Positions 23,377-35,157 of a DNA stretch of 64,000 bases are shown in pieces. The translations under genes and the position numbers were made by a program. Where the stretch lies: assembly GCF_014066305.1 (NCBI RefSeq), contig NW_023501068.1:171501-235500 (forward strand), given 5' to 3'. The stretch is from Letharia columbiana (lineage: Eukaryota; Ascomycota; Lecanoromycetes; Lecanorales; Parmeliaceae). The notes below the pieces were generated by a model. That model had not been told where the DNA came from and ran no database searches. It saw only the letters and a program-made list of their open reading frames with translations. The stretch's first letter is position 1, and every line of letters starts with the position of its first letter.

Positions 23377-26247
23377 CTGTCTGGTACAGAGCATAGCCAT
23401 ACATAATGACTCGGTCAAAGAGTCACGACAACAGGCCGAATGAGGGCACGCCGATAAGCCAGCCCCATTAGTTCTAAGAGATGCATCTCGTCTACAACGG
23501 AATAACGTACAAGTGCCCTTTTTCAGGATTGCATCTCGTCCGTGATCGCCAACAGTGGCGAAGGCAGACCAAAGCTTGCCTCACCCGTCTACCTTACTTT
23601 ACCCTTTTCGTGCGGCAAGTCGCCTGAGAAATATCACGCATTAGCTACACCTAAGCGCTACTCAACTGCCGCATCGTGGCGACTACTTCAAAGGTCTAAA
23701 ATGGCAGTTGGACGATACTCCTTGGTGGTAGCCAGGCATTGGACATTGCCATGTTCATGGGCCCCGTCGGAACCCGCGAATGTTGCATCCACGGGCAATG
23801 AAGATTCATGAAGCTCAACATCGCGAACAAAGTTCGAGCAAGTAGAGCGTGGGCTCGAGACGGCGACGGATATTGCGAGCGACCTACCTTATCCATAAAG
23901 TATCACCCATGCAGCTACAAGTCCAGCTCGCACTCCTCCAAACGACGCTTTCCATAGAAAATTCATTACTATCCTACTCTGATCATGAATCAGAACGCTC
24001 GGTTAAGCAACAATTCGACGCGGGTGCAAGAAGCCTCTCAGATTCATGATCAAGTTTTCACTGAGCGACGTGCGGGCTTGAATTCCGGTGCTGCTGCAAC
24101 TGTTTACCAATGCGCCTGCGGAAGCTTTCAGGCTCTGAAGTGCCAATGTCGAAAGTTGCGAATAGCAGGTTGCATTTATCTAATTAGATGCGTTGTTGGA
24201 CTGTTGCACAGCCATTGGTGTGCCGATAGACATTGATTGCCTCCAAGCCAGATAGAAGTCTGGAATGTGATCGTCTCAACAATTGTTCCAAGCAGGCCTG
24301 ATAATACCAAGGCGTTCATGACGCGGGCAATCTTGCATCTTGGCAGCGAACTTGGACTCCAGATAGGTTATCCAGCGCTTATGCCCAACCTTGTAGCAAT
24401 ATTTCAACCCAGCGGCAGCATATGAAGACGGTTCGACAAGAAAGTATGTCAAATTCCCAGGGATGTACTGCATCCTCTTGTATGGCGAAGTCGGCATACA
24501 CTAGGACAGCTTCAGGGATTTTGGAGTGTCTCACAGACTCTGCATCGAAGGGGATGATCCATGGAAGCCTACATCCGACACGTCTCGAGTTGTCGACAAA
24601 GGGGTTTCGAAATTTCTCTTGCTGCAGGCTAATCCAGATCTCGAAACTGCCACACACGGTGCGTAGATTTGGTGACAGACCCGCGAAATTCCATACGCTT
24701 ATGACGAGGTCCTGAGCAGATGACCTTCATGATCCACCGTTGTTGACAGAGGACAAATTGCGTAGACCGTGTTCTAGCTGAAAACCCTGACGACAAATGT
24801 ATTTTGGGCCCTAAGAATTACCAAGACCGATCTCTCCTTGGAGCATACAATCAGTGTTTTTTTCTTTTTCTTCTCGCCGGCTTCCAGTTCCCATGTAGTG
24901 TACGTTTTCACCTATTTATGGGGTCAGTAGGACCGTGAACAGATAAGCTTGCAACTACTTGCCTTCTTGAGATCAGAGTCTTCCCCATTGCTGGATTCGA
25001 CGAGTTCGTATCCCTCCGCATTTGATAGATAACCCCTAAAGACCTCAGCATGATTACATCGATACCCAGCTTTTACCACACGACACCCTTGAAAAACTAG
25101 AAAGGAAGGCTACCAAACACCAAGACGTGGTGTTTAGCAATCTGAGAACGGAGTACTTCTCGGTCCGAGACAACACGGCGCAGAGTATTGTCAACGTTCC
25201 AACGGGAGCCTAGCAATTACTTGTACACATTGGATAGACTCCTGTGTGTTCGTGTGAGGGCTACTATGTCTGCGGTTGAAAGTTTGGTGGACACGAGCTT
25301 GAGGAGCTGTACGACGAACAAAGTCGGGAGAACATAGTGAAAGATCAGGGAAGAGTTTTTGTGAGCCCGAGGCCTTCAAGACTGCTTGTTGCATCGAATG
25401 TAGCAAGATTGTGATCTGGCATCATGAGACTCTGCCTTAAGCAACTGATGAAAGTGTATTAACGACGAAAGGTGATCAAGCAAGGAAGGTCTGATTATGC
25501 TATGTCCGTATGCAATTAGCCATTTCTGGAGCCTTCTATGCATGTGCTTTATGCTGTTTGTACGGTTTAAGAAGGATGGATGCATGGATCAGATTCTCCA
25601 ACAAAAAATGAAGCGAAAACCTCGAACACATGTCGTAGAAGGCAGAAAGGCAAGGGAAGAGGCACCAGTAGGACACTTTATTGGGATAAACACAGAATGA
25701 TCCCGGGAGTACTCGTCACTCTCTTCTTTGACGACTGCGGAAAATCGCTTTTTCCGAATTTATAGGTCCATTATCTTGGATTGGCGATGCAGCACCTGCG
25801 AGAGCCCCGAAATCGGCCTCTGATGGCAGGACACGCAGGAGGCGTGAAGGCAATGAAAGTGGCATCAGAGTAGATCCTGCGCAACCTCGATCCGTTGCCG
25901 GGCAAGGAAGAAGATCTCGATAATGTCATAAGGTCAATTATCAAGAGGCGACGTGATCCGCTTTCGAGAAGCGTCTGTCAAGCATTCATTCATCCTCCTC
26001 TCCACGCTTGCTATGCATTAGTCCAAGGAAAACCCAGAATTAATTTTTTATGACTCTACCTCGAGGCACCAGTGACACAGCGGCGCTTCCTTGGAATCGA
26101 TTTCTGATACACCTATCAACGCTGACATGCAGGGTCTGTCATTGAGAAATGATTTTCTGCAAGGTACTAGTACGCGTCAAAACAAATGACGGATTTACGC
26201 GTTTTTTCGCGATTTCCCCCACCATCATTTTTACAACCTACCACAAA
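23377..26247. other. 2.9-kb gene-poor stretch
   Basis: Normal-GC sequence with only short overlapping frames (for example 23542..23811 and 24422..24715) that lack domains, signal peptides or consistent splicing. No tRNA, rRNA or transposase could be recognised. It may be decayed coding sequence, but I cannot assign any of it. Confidence 0.4.
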
Positions 26248-26515
26248 ATGGAGCCTTACATACCAAATAAGCATCTTACAACCCCACAACGTAAATATAT
26301 CATTGATTGCCATAATATGAAGGGTCAGACTATTCCATAGATCAAACGAGATACCAACATTCCCACACCCACAATTAAAAAAACCAAAAAAATAGAAAAA
26401 AACCCTTAAAAAAAAAACCCAACAAAAAAAAAAAAAAAAAAAAAAAAAAACCACAACAACAAAAAAAAATAAAAAAAAAAAAAAAAATATAAAAAAAAAA
26501 AAAAAAAAAAAAAAT

Positions 26516-26546
<31 letters not shown>

Positions 26547-27342
26547 TTATAAAATAAAAAATAAAAAAACCACCAAAAAAAAACCCCACATTATTTTGTA
26601 TACCTTAAACCTCTCATATTATAAATCAATAGACGGAAAAGGCTTAAGTGGATAAGGGAATATCTATACTAGACGATAGAAGACTAAATACGTATAATAT
26701 TTACGAATAAGAGCTCGTTTAAGATCGAAAAGCGTAATCGCATATTTATAACTCGACGGTTCGGTGAACGTTACTATCTAGATTACTATCAGAACTTCAA
26801 GTATTTAGAACGTCAATCTCTTATAGTTTAAGGCGAATTCTGTGATAATTAGATAAGCGAATTATACGAGCTTCTAGGAAGTATTAAGTCTATAAAACGC
26901 GGTCTTAATAAGAGTAGTCTGAAGAAGTCTATTACCAGCATAGATTATATTAATTAAATCCTTAAGCCTCACATACTACCCTGATATCGCGAACTTAAGA
27001 AAATAAAATATCGGCCGATATTTATGCAAGACGGCGTAGAAATTTATAGTTCTAAAGAGACGTTATTATGATTAAGATAATATAATATTAAGACGCTAAT
27101 ATGACCTCTATCAAATTCTAATTTAAATTTCGATAAGTATATATAAAAGTGTTATAAATAGAAAATTCAAGCGTATAAAAGAATAATTATTATATTAAAA
27201 GATATATGACTAGCAGCGATCTTTGAGTGGAATTAATTAATAGAAAGAGAGGCCTTTATTAAGTAGATATATAGTATACTAGAAAGATATCGAGATATCA
27301 TTAAGAATAGAAGTTTTTCGACGAAGTGATAATTCTACGGGC
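26248..27342 (+). pseudogene. RIP-degraded Tc1/mariner transposase with A-rich block inside
   Basis: The N-terminal helix-turn-helix (LTTPQRKYIIDCHNMKGQTIP) starts at the ATG 26248. After an A-rich block (26376..26583) the plus-strand frame from about 26950 reads the DDE catalytic half: MQDGVEIYSSKETLL at 27023, then the LI-stop-PLSNSNLNFDKYI block corresponding to the WPxxSPDLNPIE motif, then a C-terminal helix with FEWN and IKNRSFSTK. Stops fall where family members usually have Trp, as expected when RIP turns TGG into TAG/TGA. The element is dead. No clean terminal inverted repeats were found. Confidence 0.75.
26376..26583 (+). repeat. A-rich low-complexity block
   Basis: About 200 bp almost wholly A, broken by scattered C and T. 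It interrupts the mariner relic between its DNA-binding and catalytic parts. The apparent 140-codon minus-strand frame over it is a run of Phe codons and is not a gene. Confidence 0.9.
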
Positions 27343-27399
27343 GTAATTTTTTAGGGTAAGACAGCTATATATATAGCTTTAATTTTGATTACTTTAGAA

Positions 27400-28106
27400 G
27401 GCGATAGCTATATAATTTATGGAGTGATATTAAAGAAGGAGAGTGAAATAAATAGCCGCAAAATAGCGCCTCGCTTAAATCCGTCACTTGTTTTGATCAC
27501 TTCGAGTACACGGCCGGCAAAGCTGGATCTAAGACTCATCAGCCTCGACACCACGGAAAGCGTTCATTGGCTCGTTTGTCACACTTCCACGGATGTACTT
27601 CATTGACAGAACCTTGACACGAGGACACTGCTCGATCCTTTGGCGCACCCAAGACAACCCCTTTTTCAAAACACTCTCACGCTACCGGATTGACTCTTTT
27701 TCACAGATGAAGCGCTCACTGTTGATCTGCTCACAATCGCCTCCACTGCGGAAGTGATGATCCTTGTAGCCAACGTCGACGTGGCTACCTTTCAGTAGCC
27801 CACCTACCAGACGAGGAATCTCGGCTATTCTGGCAAGAATTTACCCTGTCTCTATCCCTGAGCCTCCTGGATCTGACTGACGGCGTACAGTTTGTTGGTA
27901 TAGACGGTCTGACTCGTCATAGCCACTCCCCCACATGATTTTGAATTCAAGTCCCATGCCTCTGTCGTTTTCTCACTGTGACTTTGAAAAGCTAAAAGCA
28001 AACGTGCCTGGAGTTGGTAGACTTTATACTAGTGACCACTGGTTTGGCGGCGGGGTGGCTTGGTGGGGTGTTCGTTCCCCCCGTACCTTAATTCAGCGGG
28101 GTCATT
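27400..28106. other. Short normal-GC remnant between two transposon relics
   Basis: On the minus strand, 27540..27690 reads RQRIEQCPRVKVLSMKYIRG and NEPMNAFRGVEADES before a stop, which looks like the C-terminal tail of a fungal leucine-rich F-box-like protein. Upstream frames are broken by stops. I consider it a possible gene fragment only. Confidence 0.3.
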
Positions 28107-28289
28107 TATGAGTTGCAAAACCAACGAGATTGCTTGGCAAAATTGATTGCGCGCCATCTCTATTTTTTTGGTAGCCAGCCTCATCAAAATTTGATGAGAA
28201 CCTACTCAAATCACTGTAATCATCAACCACCACCCCTCAATCTATATTTGAAGCTCTAGTATAGCCCAAAATCGATTTTCTTGGTGTTG

Positions 28290-29458
28290 CTATGCCTCGA
28301 TCCACCTTCAACTCTCGCCAGACGGCTTCCACTAGCCAGCCACCTCCATGCAACGCGGAGTTCCTCACTTTGTGGGCCTATTCGTTGACTCTTCTTACGA
28401 GTTGTTCTAGCTTTACTTAGGGCCCTCGAAATGGTCGACTTATGGACCGCGATATCCTACTCCTCTTTCAGAAAACGTGCTAATTCCTTCTGATAGAGCC
28501 ACGGTTTCTGACGCTGGTACTTAAGTAGGGCCTCCAGAGTAGCCGGTGAGAGGCTACGAGGTCGCCTAGGTATATATAGATTACGAGGAATCACTGTGTC
28601 GCCGTAGATCTCAATATTGCGCTCTTATTGGTACCCCGTTGCGTGACTTGAACGGGCGTCTTTAGCTACTGCATCAGGTCGTCAATAAGACTTAAGGGCC
28701 CCTTCTGCAACCACATATTTTGGAAATAACCCCTACATATTTCCACTAAATAACGCCACCACTTGGCTAATGAAAACAAGGCTTGAAAATAACGCTTAGG
28801 ATATTTCCAAAACAAGTAGAATATGTGTACGGTTCCGTTCTGTAACCCTGTTTCTGAGGCTGAGTTAGAAATCAGAATCGTCGTAAAAATTATCTTCTCC
28901 GTAAAAAACCATTGAATTCCTACCATTCCATATCGCTATAGCCGAGATACCTGCTGCTACTGCTGCATAGGCTTTAATTATCATTGATACTCCTATTACT
29001 CCCATTATTGCCCTAAATAAGCCTACTTTATATCTATCGATACCGGTGTCTTATTGTCTATGATTTGGAGCTAGACTATGAAGGTAACATTTCGAAATGG
29101 TATAACAATATCGTCTTAGCAAGAGAGTAGACACCGGCTTTAAATCTGAAGTATGGATAAAAAAAAGAGAATAATATATGTATATCGGTTATAGATGTCC
29201 ACTATTCTTGGCGTTCTTAGCCTTATTTTGGCTGAAAACAATTCTCGAGGGTTGTTTTCAGATATTTCCAAGCCTGTTTTCGCTTAATAAGCGGAAATAT
29301 GTGGAAATATGGTTACAGAACGATACCCTGTATATATTTGACGCTAAGCTGAAAATTAGTGGAAATATCTAGGGGTTATTTCCAAAATATGTGGTTGCAG
29401 AAGGGGCCCTAAGGAGTAGTCTGGCTCGCTGGTGAATGTGTATTTCTTTGGGTGGCAT
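28290..29458 (-). pseudogene. Truncated mariner transposase split by a nested element
   Basis: A start codon at 29458 opens MPPKEIHIHQRARLLL, cut at about 29411 by the nested element. The coding sequence resumes at about 28688 (IDDLMQ then stop) and continues in fragments: YQRQKPWLYQKELARFLKEE, a stop, then DIAVHKSTISRALSKARTTRKKSQ and SEELRVAWRW. This is the paired helix-turn-helix DNA-binding half of fungal Tc1/mariner transposases. Everything after it, including all catalytic Asp residues, is missing before the left terminal repeat. Confidence 0.75.
28695..29410. mobile_element. Nested MITE-like element with 57-bp inverted repeats
   Basis: 28695..28751 and 29354..29410 are reverse complements with one mismatch over 57 bp, starting AGGGCCCCTTCTGC. 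The element is 716 bp, AT-rich inside and has no transposase. It splits the mariner transposase. I could not identify a target-site duplication: the bases next to the ends are TA on the left and AA on the right. Confidence 0.85.
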
Positions 29459-29461
29459 CGC

Positions 29462-29490
29462 GTATCAGCGGAGGGAGGGAGGGAGGGAGG
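29462..29490 (+). repeat. GGGA microsatellite
   Basis: Five to six GGGA units in the right arm of the mariner element, between its start codon and its terminal repeat. Confidence 0.7.
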
Positions 29491-29703
29491 GTAGTCAAAA
29501 ACACCAAAAAAAGAGTGTATACTCACTAGTATATGCCTCAAAATTATCCGATTGGGAAGTAAGACGAACTGAGAGGTAGAGACTGGTGTAATTGTTGAGA
29601 AGTACGATCTCTACAAATTTTGGTGGGGCTGGCTATCAAAAAAATAGAGATGGCGCGCAATCAATTTTGCCAAGCAATCTCGTTGGTTTTTAAACCCTAA
29701 ATT

Positions 29704-31357
29704 TGGGGGGAAGAAGCCCCCCCCCCATCTAACCTTATTTCCATCAGCGCCCTCGGCCCGAAGACTGCAGTCTACACCACAGCAGCATTACTGAGTACAG
29801 ACTATACGAGCAGTAGCCTTTCGTTCTTCCTGCTACCTTAGTGCTTGTCTTCACCAAACATCTTACGTACAGCTCGACTGCCCTTGCACACCTTCCTTAC
29901 CGGGATGGTCAAGACTACTCCAGCCCCTTTGTCACTGTGGTCATTAATTCCGCGTTATTTTGAAGGCTAAAGTCGATTATTATTGACTGTCGAAAGGCAA
30001 ACTCAAACAGCCTTCTTGATGATTGCGTGGCAGGCTTTGCTGTCACAGCCTGCATGTGCCAGGTCAGTTGATGAACGTGTCGCTTCCAATGTCCAGTCCC
30101 CTGAACATCTTGATAGCCCTGCCAGTTCCTGACACGCGCATCATCGGGGTTGCACATATTCCATGTACCCCACATTAAAGCCTCAAAGCTCGGACAGGGA
30201 TTCAACTGCGGGGACCAACGCCTCAACCGCAGAGGCTTCGGTTATACCCCCGGACTAACATACCTATCCATCCTCAGCTCTCATTCCAACCCCATCTTCA
30301 TCGGCTATTTACAAGAACTGGCAAGCGCTGGGGCCCAAGCATTAGACTTGGTCCGAATGCAGGGCCATGCACCTAGTTGAAGCGACCACGGATTGTGTCA
30401 TCTTGCGTCTCAGCCTGGCCGAAAATACCGATGAACAAGCGGTGTTGGGTTCTGTGGCGTCCCAAATCCCGGCACCGCGTCTTCTTACAGACATCGAACA
30501 TCGGCGGTTAAGCCTGTTGCGAGAGCTAGCTCAGCTGAGTCTTAAGTTGAATGTTCATTCTCAAAGTGCCCTTTGGCGATCGTGCGGGAGGGTGAGCAGA
30601 AAGTCTGGAAACACCGATGTTTAGAGGAGGAATCGGACGACTAGCTTTCCAACGGCGTTGCTGAAGGACGGAAGTGAAAGAAGAGCAAGATTGCTGCAAG
30701 ATGACCGGCCCCAAGAGCCCGCATGATCTTCAAACTGGAGGAGGACCCATGTAGTATGCACGAGGTGCGCTACTATATTTAGCGTGGGACCTGCAGGGTC
30801 GATCGACGGTTGGATTGGGTTCTCTGGACGACCTGGGTCTCGCCTACGGTATGCAGGACGCTACTGCGGTGCTTCGCGATTGAGGTCAGCGATCTCTACC
30901 AAGCAAAGTCGAGAAACCACCACGTTTACCGTATTGTTGCAACTGTCGCAAGCGCGATGAGATCATGCAAGCACAAGATGAAGGCGAGCGGATAGCTGTT
31001 ACATCATTCCAACCTTGGCCATCATAAGTGAGCTTTATAACGAAGCTCAACAATTCGAGCGCAAGCTGCACTCTCCGCAATCCCCTCAGCGGAGAGAAAG
31101 TTCACTTGACAGACAATGCTCTCATCGTCATGGTTCTGAGCCTTGGAGCCTGATGACTGATGTCACCGACGCTTAACATGCTAGACGATCTAATGCCGAA
31201 CGCCTGTGAGCAAACCTCTATAAGAATCTGCAAGTTGCCACCTACTTTTTCAATTCAAACAGTATCCTCACATCCATTCCGACTCCGCTTCCAATACACA
31301 TATCAAAAGTCACTGTAAAGCCGCAAAAAGCCAACACATCACCCCTCAACCATCACA
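29704..31357. other. Intergenic; hydrophobin upstream region
   Basis: No gene is supported between the mariner element and the hydrophobin; frames at 29915..30226 and 30150..30624 lack domains. A TATA-like TATAAG at 31219..31224 lies about 135 bp before the hydrophobin ATG, and the last 100 bp are C/A-rich, as in highly expressed fungal leaders. Confidence 0.45.
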
Positions 31358-31808
31358 ATGCACTGCTCCACCATCATCGCCACGGCCCTCTTCGGCGCCT
31401 CAATCACCATGGCTTTCCCAGCCTTCAAGCGCGCAGTCCTCTGCCCTGGCATCGAAGACACCCCCCAATGCTGTGCAGTCAACGCCCTCGGCGTCGCTGA
31501 CCTCAACTGTGCTCCCCGTATGTCCCGTTCACCTTCCTACTCACCCCTATCTGTCCCCAATCCTATTCATATCTTTCACTTGTCCCCGAGAAGACGGTAG
31601 CTAATTCGCGTTCCGATCGACAGCCCCGATGGTCCCTGGAAACGTCACGTCTTTCATAGCCATGTGCGCGTCTATCGGACAGGAGGCTCAGTGCTGTGCT
31701 CTCCCCGTTGTAAGTCTTCCTTGTTGGAGTATGCTGGTAATTTTGTGATTTGGGCTAATCGGTTCGACGCAGTTGGGCCAAGCTTTGCTTTGCGAGAGCC
31801 CTCCTTGA
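31358..31808 (+). CDS. Class II hydrophobin
   Basis: Small secreted amphipathic protein that self-assembles at air-water and cell-wall interfaces. Exons 31358..31517, 31624..31709 and 31773..31808 (introns 106 and 63 bp) give 93 residues. After a signal peptide and a dibasic KR at 24-25 come eight cysteines in the class II pattern: single Cys29, CC, C, C, CC, C, with spacings of 8, 11, 16, 8 and 10 residues. All but the first match the class II consensus (first gap usually 9-10). The tail after the last Cys is only ESPP. Each intron lies close to a conserved Cys, and without the introns the last four Cys would be lost. Confidence 0.92.
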
Positions 31809-32859
31809 GTGGGATGGTTATAGACCTGTTAGGTAGGGCGAATTTGGCTTTCTTGGAATGGTCGAGCTGGTTGTAAAAAAATAGAAAAGAGGGAACTGTG
31901 CGTGGAACTGCGTGATGTAATTAGTCGAATTAGCATCATAGTATCAAACATTCCACCAAACACAAATCCCCTCACTCATTCTTTCCATGAAAGCCCCTCC
32001 CTCTCAAGTCCCCATCATCACATCAACACGAATCCTTCAAAAGCTCGCGTGCTAGTCTCCACGGAAAGAAAACCCAAAACTCACGCATACAAAAACTCGC
32101 ACGGCACGGTTACTATACCTAGCTGCGTAAGGGCCTGAATTCCATCATTACCTTATGATCCATCCTCCCTCAGCCGAGCGCAGAAGCGAACGCCGTCTTT
32201 GCCGTTGCCCGGAAGGAAACACCTACAGTGAGTGAGTGAGTGAGTGAGTGAGTGAGTGAGTGAGTGAGTGAGTGAGTGAGTGAGTGGGAGTGAGTGAGTG
32301 AGTGAGAGTGAGACCACCACTACAACTAAAAATCGTAAAATCCTTTTCGATGCAGACTTTAAACACGCGTGTCCCATTGAACAACGACATCCTCTTCCCA
32401 ACCCACTCGATTACTTTTCCCCGAGGGAGCACCAACCCTCGAGGTGATCCGACTGAGATCGCCCGTCCCCATTATGCGTGCCCCGGGGTCCCTTTTGAAC
32501 CTTTTTGTGTTTTACCATGAATGAGAGGGTTTGGCAAGTCAGGGGTCTAGTGTTATATTGCACGGCCGCTTCTTCGGAGGATTTCCTCCGTTGAGGGGAG
32601 TGGTTGGTTGCTAGCGTGCAGACGACTACATGAAGGATGACATAAGGGGGTATTCTAAGTCCGTGCACGGCGGTACAAAAAATGCGATATGCTGCCCTCC
32701 TTTCAGCTAGTGAACCGAGAGACTTGTACCATAGCCCAACTCCAGCGTTTCTTCTTGTGTCTCAGCGCCCACCCGAAATTCTGCTTTCCACCACAGGACG
32801 GCGCCGTGAGCCTTCGTGCTGTAACGCAGGGTCCCGGGGTGGTGTCCAGCTCGTGGACG
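31809..32859. other. Intergenic with microsatellite
   Basis: Lies between the hydrophobin and the P450 pseudogene. Apart from the GTGA array at 32228..32312 I see no gene; the Leu-Thr-His-Ser frames over the array are products of the repeat. Confidence 0.4.
32228..32312 (+). repeat. GTGA tetranucleotide microsatellite
   Basis: About 20 GTGA units with two small interruptions near 32287 and 32306. Confidence 0.95.
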
Positions 32860-34643
32860 CTAGGCAGCAACCTTCCTTACCATGATGGTCTTTGTACGGT
32901 CCGGCGTGATGGAACTGCCCCTGACAGCGTTCGGATAGCGGGCCTTGATGCCATCCGGCATCTTGATGTCGTAATCCAGAATGATGCGGGCGCAGATCAT
33001 CTTTATCTGATCTCTTTCGCCGCAAAGAAGCGACCCGGGCACGCATGTCTTCCGTAACCGAATCCCATGTTCTCCTTCGTCACCGAGATGAACTGGTACA
33101 ACTCCTTGCTGCATAGTTGATAAGATCTTGTGACTGGCCTGCCCGAAGGCGAGCGAAGCGGTAGGGATCGTAGCTGGATGGGTCCGAGTATAGCTTGGGG
33201 TCCTGCAGGGTGGGAAGCGCAGGAACGGCGACCGAGGTACCGGCTGGGATTTCGGTGCCGTCTGAGAAGCGTACCGGCTTCAGGACGCACCGCTGCATGC
33301 GTACGATGTTGCTGGGGTTCTGCCGTTGAGACTCGCGCATCACCGAGTCGAGGAGCTTCATCTGGTAGAGTGCTTGCGTTGTCATGACGCCACCGTTGGT
33401 TGCCTGGACCGACCTGACCTCCGCGCGCAGCTCGGGGATGACTTCGGGGCAATATCCAATAAGGTCGTATATACTATGACGGGTTTCGGCGTCAGTACAC
33501 CAAATCTGTCGCCTTCAGGGCAGGGGCTTACATTTGAGTTGCTGTCATGGTCGTAGTGTGAATAGCCGCCATGCCCAAGATAAGCTGGGTCTCAGCCAAT
33601 TCCTCATCAGTCCGTACGTTGAACTGGTCAGACTTGTCCAGGAGCCATTGTAGCATGTCTTTCGGTGGCTCTTCGCCTTTGGCTCGAAGTGCTCTCCTTT
33701 CCCGGAGTATTGGTACTAGGAACTCGTGCACACGTCGCCGATGCTCGTTGACTGTTTTGAGTTGAGGGATCCAGTACTTGGCGGCAAAGCGCAAAGATTT
33801 TGGCCAGCGCTTAAGAGCAGCGATAGCAGTGAACAGATCGACGGTAAAGTCGATACTGGCGTGGAGGTACTCTTCCCGCCGGCACAAATCAGGGCCGAGG
33901 AAGACATGTCCCGAAACGATGGCCACAATCTTGAGCAGCTTTTGGGAGATGTTGATTTCCGTCCAGTCTTCGCAGAGCCCAACTTCATCAGATACTGTCC
34001 GCGACACCTCGAGGGCTAGCGATGCATTTATTTGCGAGAGGTTGTGGGTAAGATCCGACTTGACGACGTGGACCATTAATGGATTATCCGGAGTGATGCC
34101 GAGCAATTTTGTTTCGAAGGTCTGCGAGCCACAAAGGCCAATTCAGAGAACTCGGAAAGCAAACGAATGAGGATGATAGGCTGACCATTTCGTTGGCTGC
34201 ATTGCTACTAACAACATCCTCTGGTAGTTCGCGAAGTTCCTCGGCGTAACGAAGAGGAAGCACTAGCACCTCGCCTGTGAGATGTAAGTACGGGACCAAC
34301 ATGTAGGAAAGGTCATCATATTACCTACCATCTGTTGAAGTGACACGCCACACAGAGTCTTTGAACTGAGAATGATCAGCAAGATGGATATATGATGCTC
34401 GACATTGAACGGCACCTTCAGGTATCCTTCGAGAAATAGTTCCAAGGCATGGTTGACAAAGTACCTGCGTCTCTTCGAGAAACCCCCCACATTCTGTCCG
34501 ATCAATGGAAACCTCGAAACATCCTTAACGGCGGAACGCGAGTGGAGATAGAGTACCGTGGCAAGGACGAGGAGCACACTGATCGCCTTGTAGACTGCTG
34601 GGCCATCTTGATAAAGGTTTTCGAGTAGAGCTTGATGAGCCAT
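32860..34643 (-). pseudogene. Cytochrome P450 with two frameshifts near the heme region (cluster gene 1)
   Basis: Membrane-anchored monooxygenase of the ent-kaurene-oxidase/PaxP-like kind. Exons 34416..34643, 34329..34365, 34186..34274, 33532..34121 and 32860..33473. The N-terminal anchor (AISVLLVLATVLYL), the RRYFVNHALELFLEGY block, the I-helix region ending GMAAIHTTTMTATQ, the ESQR of helix K and the heme loop [14 protein letters not shown] are all visible. The frame breaks twice without usable splice sites: near 33104..33113, between INYAA and the ELYQF block, where one base seems lost, and near 33003..33012, just after the heme loop, where about five bases seem gained. The C-terminal block then resumes (ICARIILDYDIKMPDG). 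As written the protein would end before the heme Cys and so be inactive; assembly error at both sites is the alternative. Confidence 0.75.
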
Positions 34644-34760
34644 GGCGGTGGTTAGGTCTTCTTGCTTCCATCTTCTTCAGATCTTTGACTCAGTCACGTG
34701 GTTAGGTTGGGGTGGGCTCATCAAAGTTGCTCCCCAGAAGGATCGCCGGAGGCATGGCTA

Positions 34761-34806
34761 AGGTAGGTTAGGGTTAGTGATTAAGGTAGGTAGGTGTTAG
34801 GGTTAG
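34761..34806 (+). repeat. Short interstitial telomere-like repeat
   Basis: Two TTAGGGTTAG units, separated by TAGG-type degenerate units, inside the cluster's divergent promoter. Confidence 0.6.
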
Positions 34807-35157
34807 ACGGGACTTGTGTGGTAGAAAGGGTGTGGGAGCCAAGTGTGAGTAAAGTAGGGTATAGGAGCTGAGTTAGGTATGGGCATGGGGCGGTAAGTTA
34901 GTGGTTACCTTGGAAAAGTACTTAGGACTCGAGCACAATGCAGAGGACTGCCCCGAGAGTCAACTCAGTCCAGAACCCCCACCACCCCGCATCGGACCCC
35001 GGGTAAAACTGCCCACATAGGAACCTACTTTACCCCGAGTAAACGTGCGGCAGACCACCACTATCTTTGCTCGACTGGGGTCAAACAACGCAGCGTCGAC
35101 GATTGTCATGCATCGAAGATTGGCCCTTGGCATTATGGGCAAAGGTGAAAATTCTTG

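Larger units (their letters stand above)
28119..29688 (-). mobile_element. Tc1/mariner-type element with 75-bp terminal inverted repeats
   Basis: 28119..28193 and 29614..29688 are reverse complements with three mismatches in 75 bp; weaker similarity continues about 12 bp outward on both sides. Inside, the minus strand encodes pieces of a Tc1/mariner transposase (see 28290..29458). The transposase lacks its DDE half, so the element is internally deleted and non-autonomous. A second inverted-repeat element is inserted in its coding region. Confidence 0.85.

Noticed and set aside
26167..26589. 140-codon minus-strand frame, almost all Phe
   Set aside because: It is the translation of the A-rich low-complexity block and has no protein features.
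32153..32435. Frames encoding repeated Leu-Thr-His-Ser
   Set aside because: Generated by the GTGA microsatellite; all frames over a tetranucleotide repeat stay open by chance.
33104..33135. A 26-nt intron that would repair the first P450 frameshift
   Set aside because: Far below the minimum length of a spliceosomal intron and without a branch site; a frameshift is simpler.
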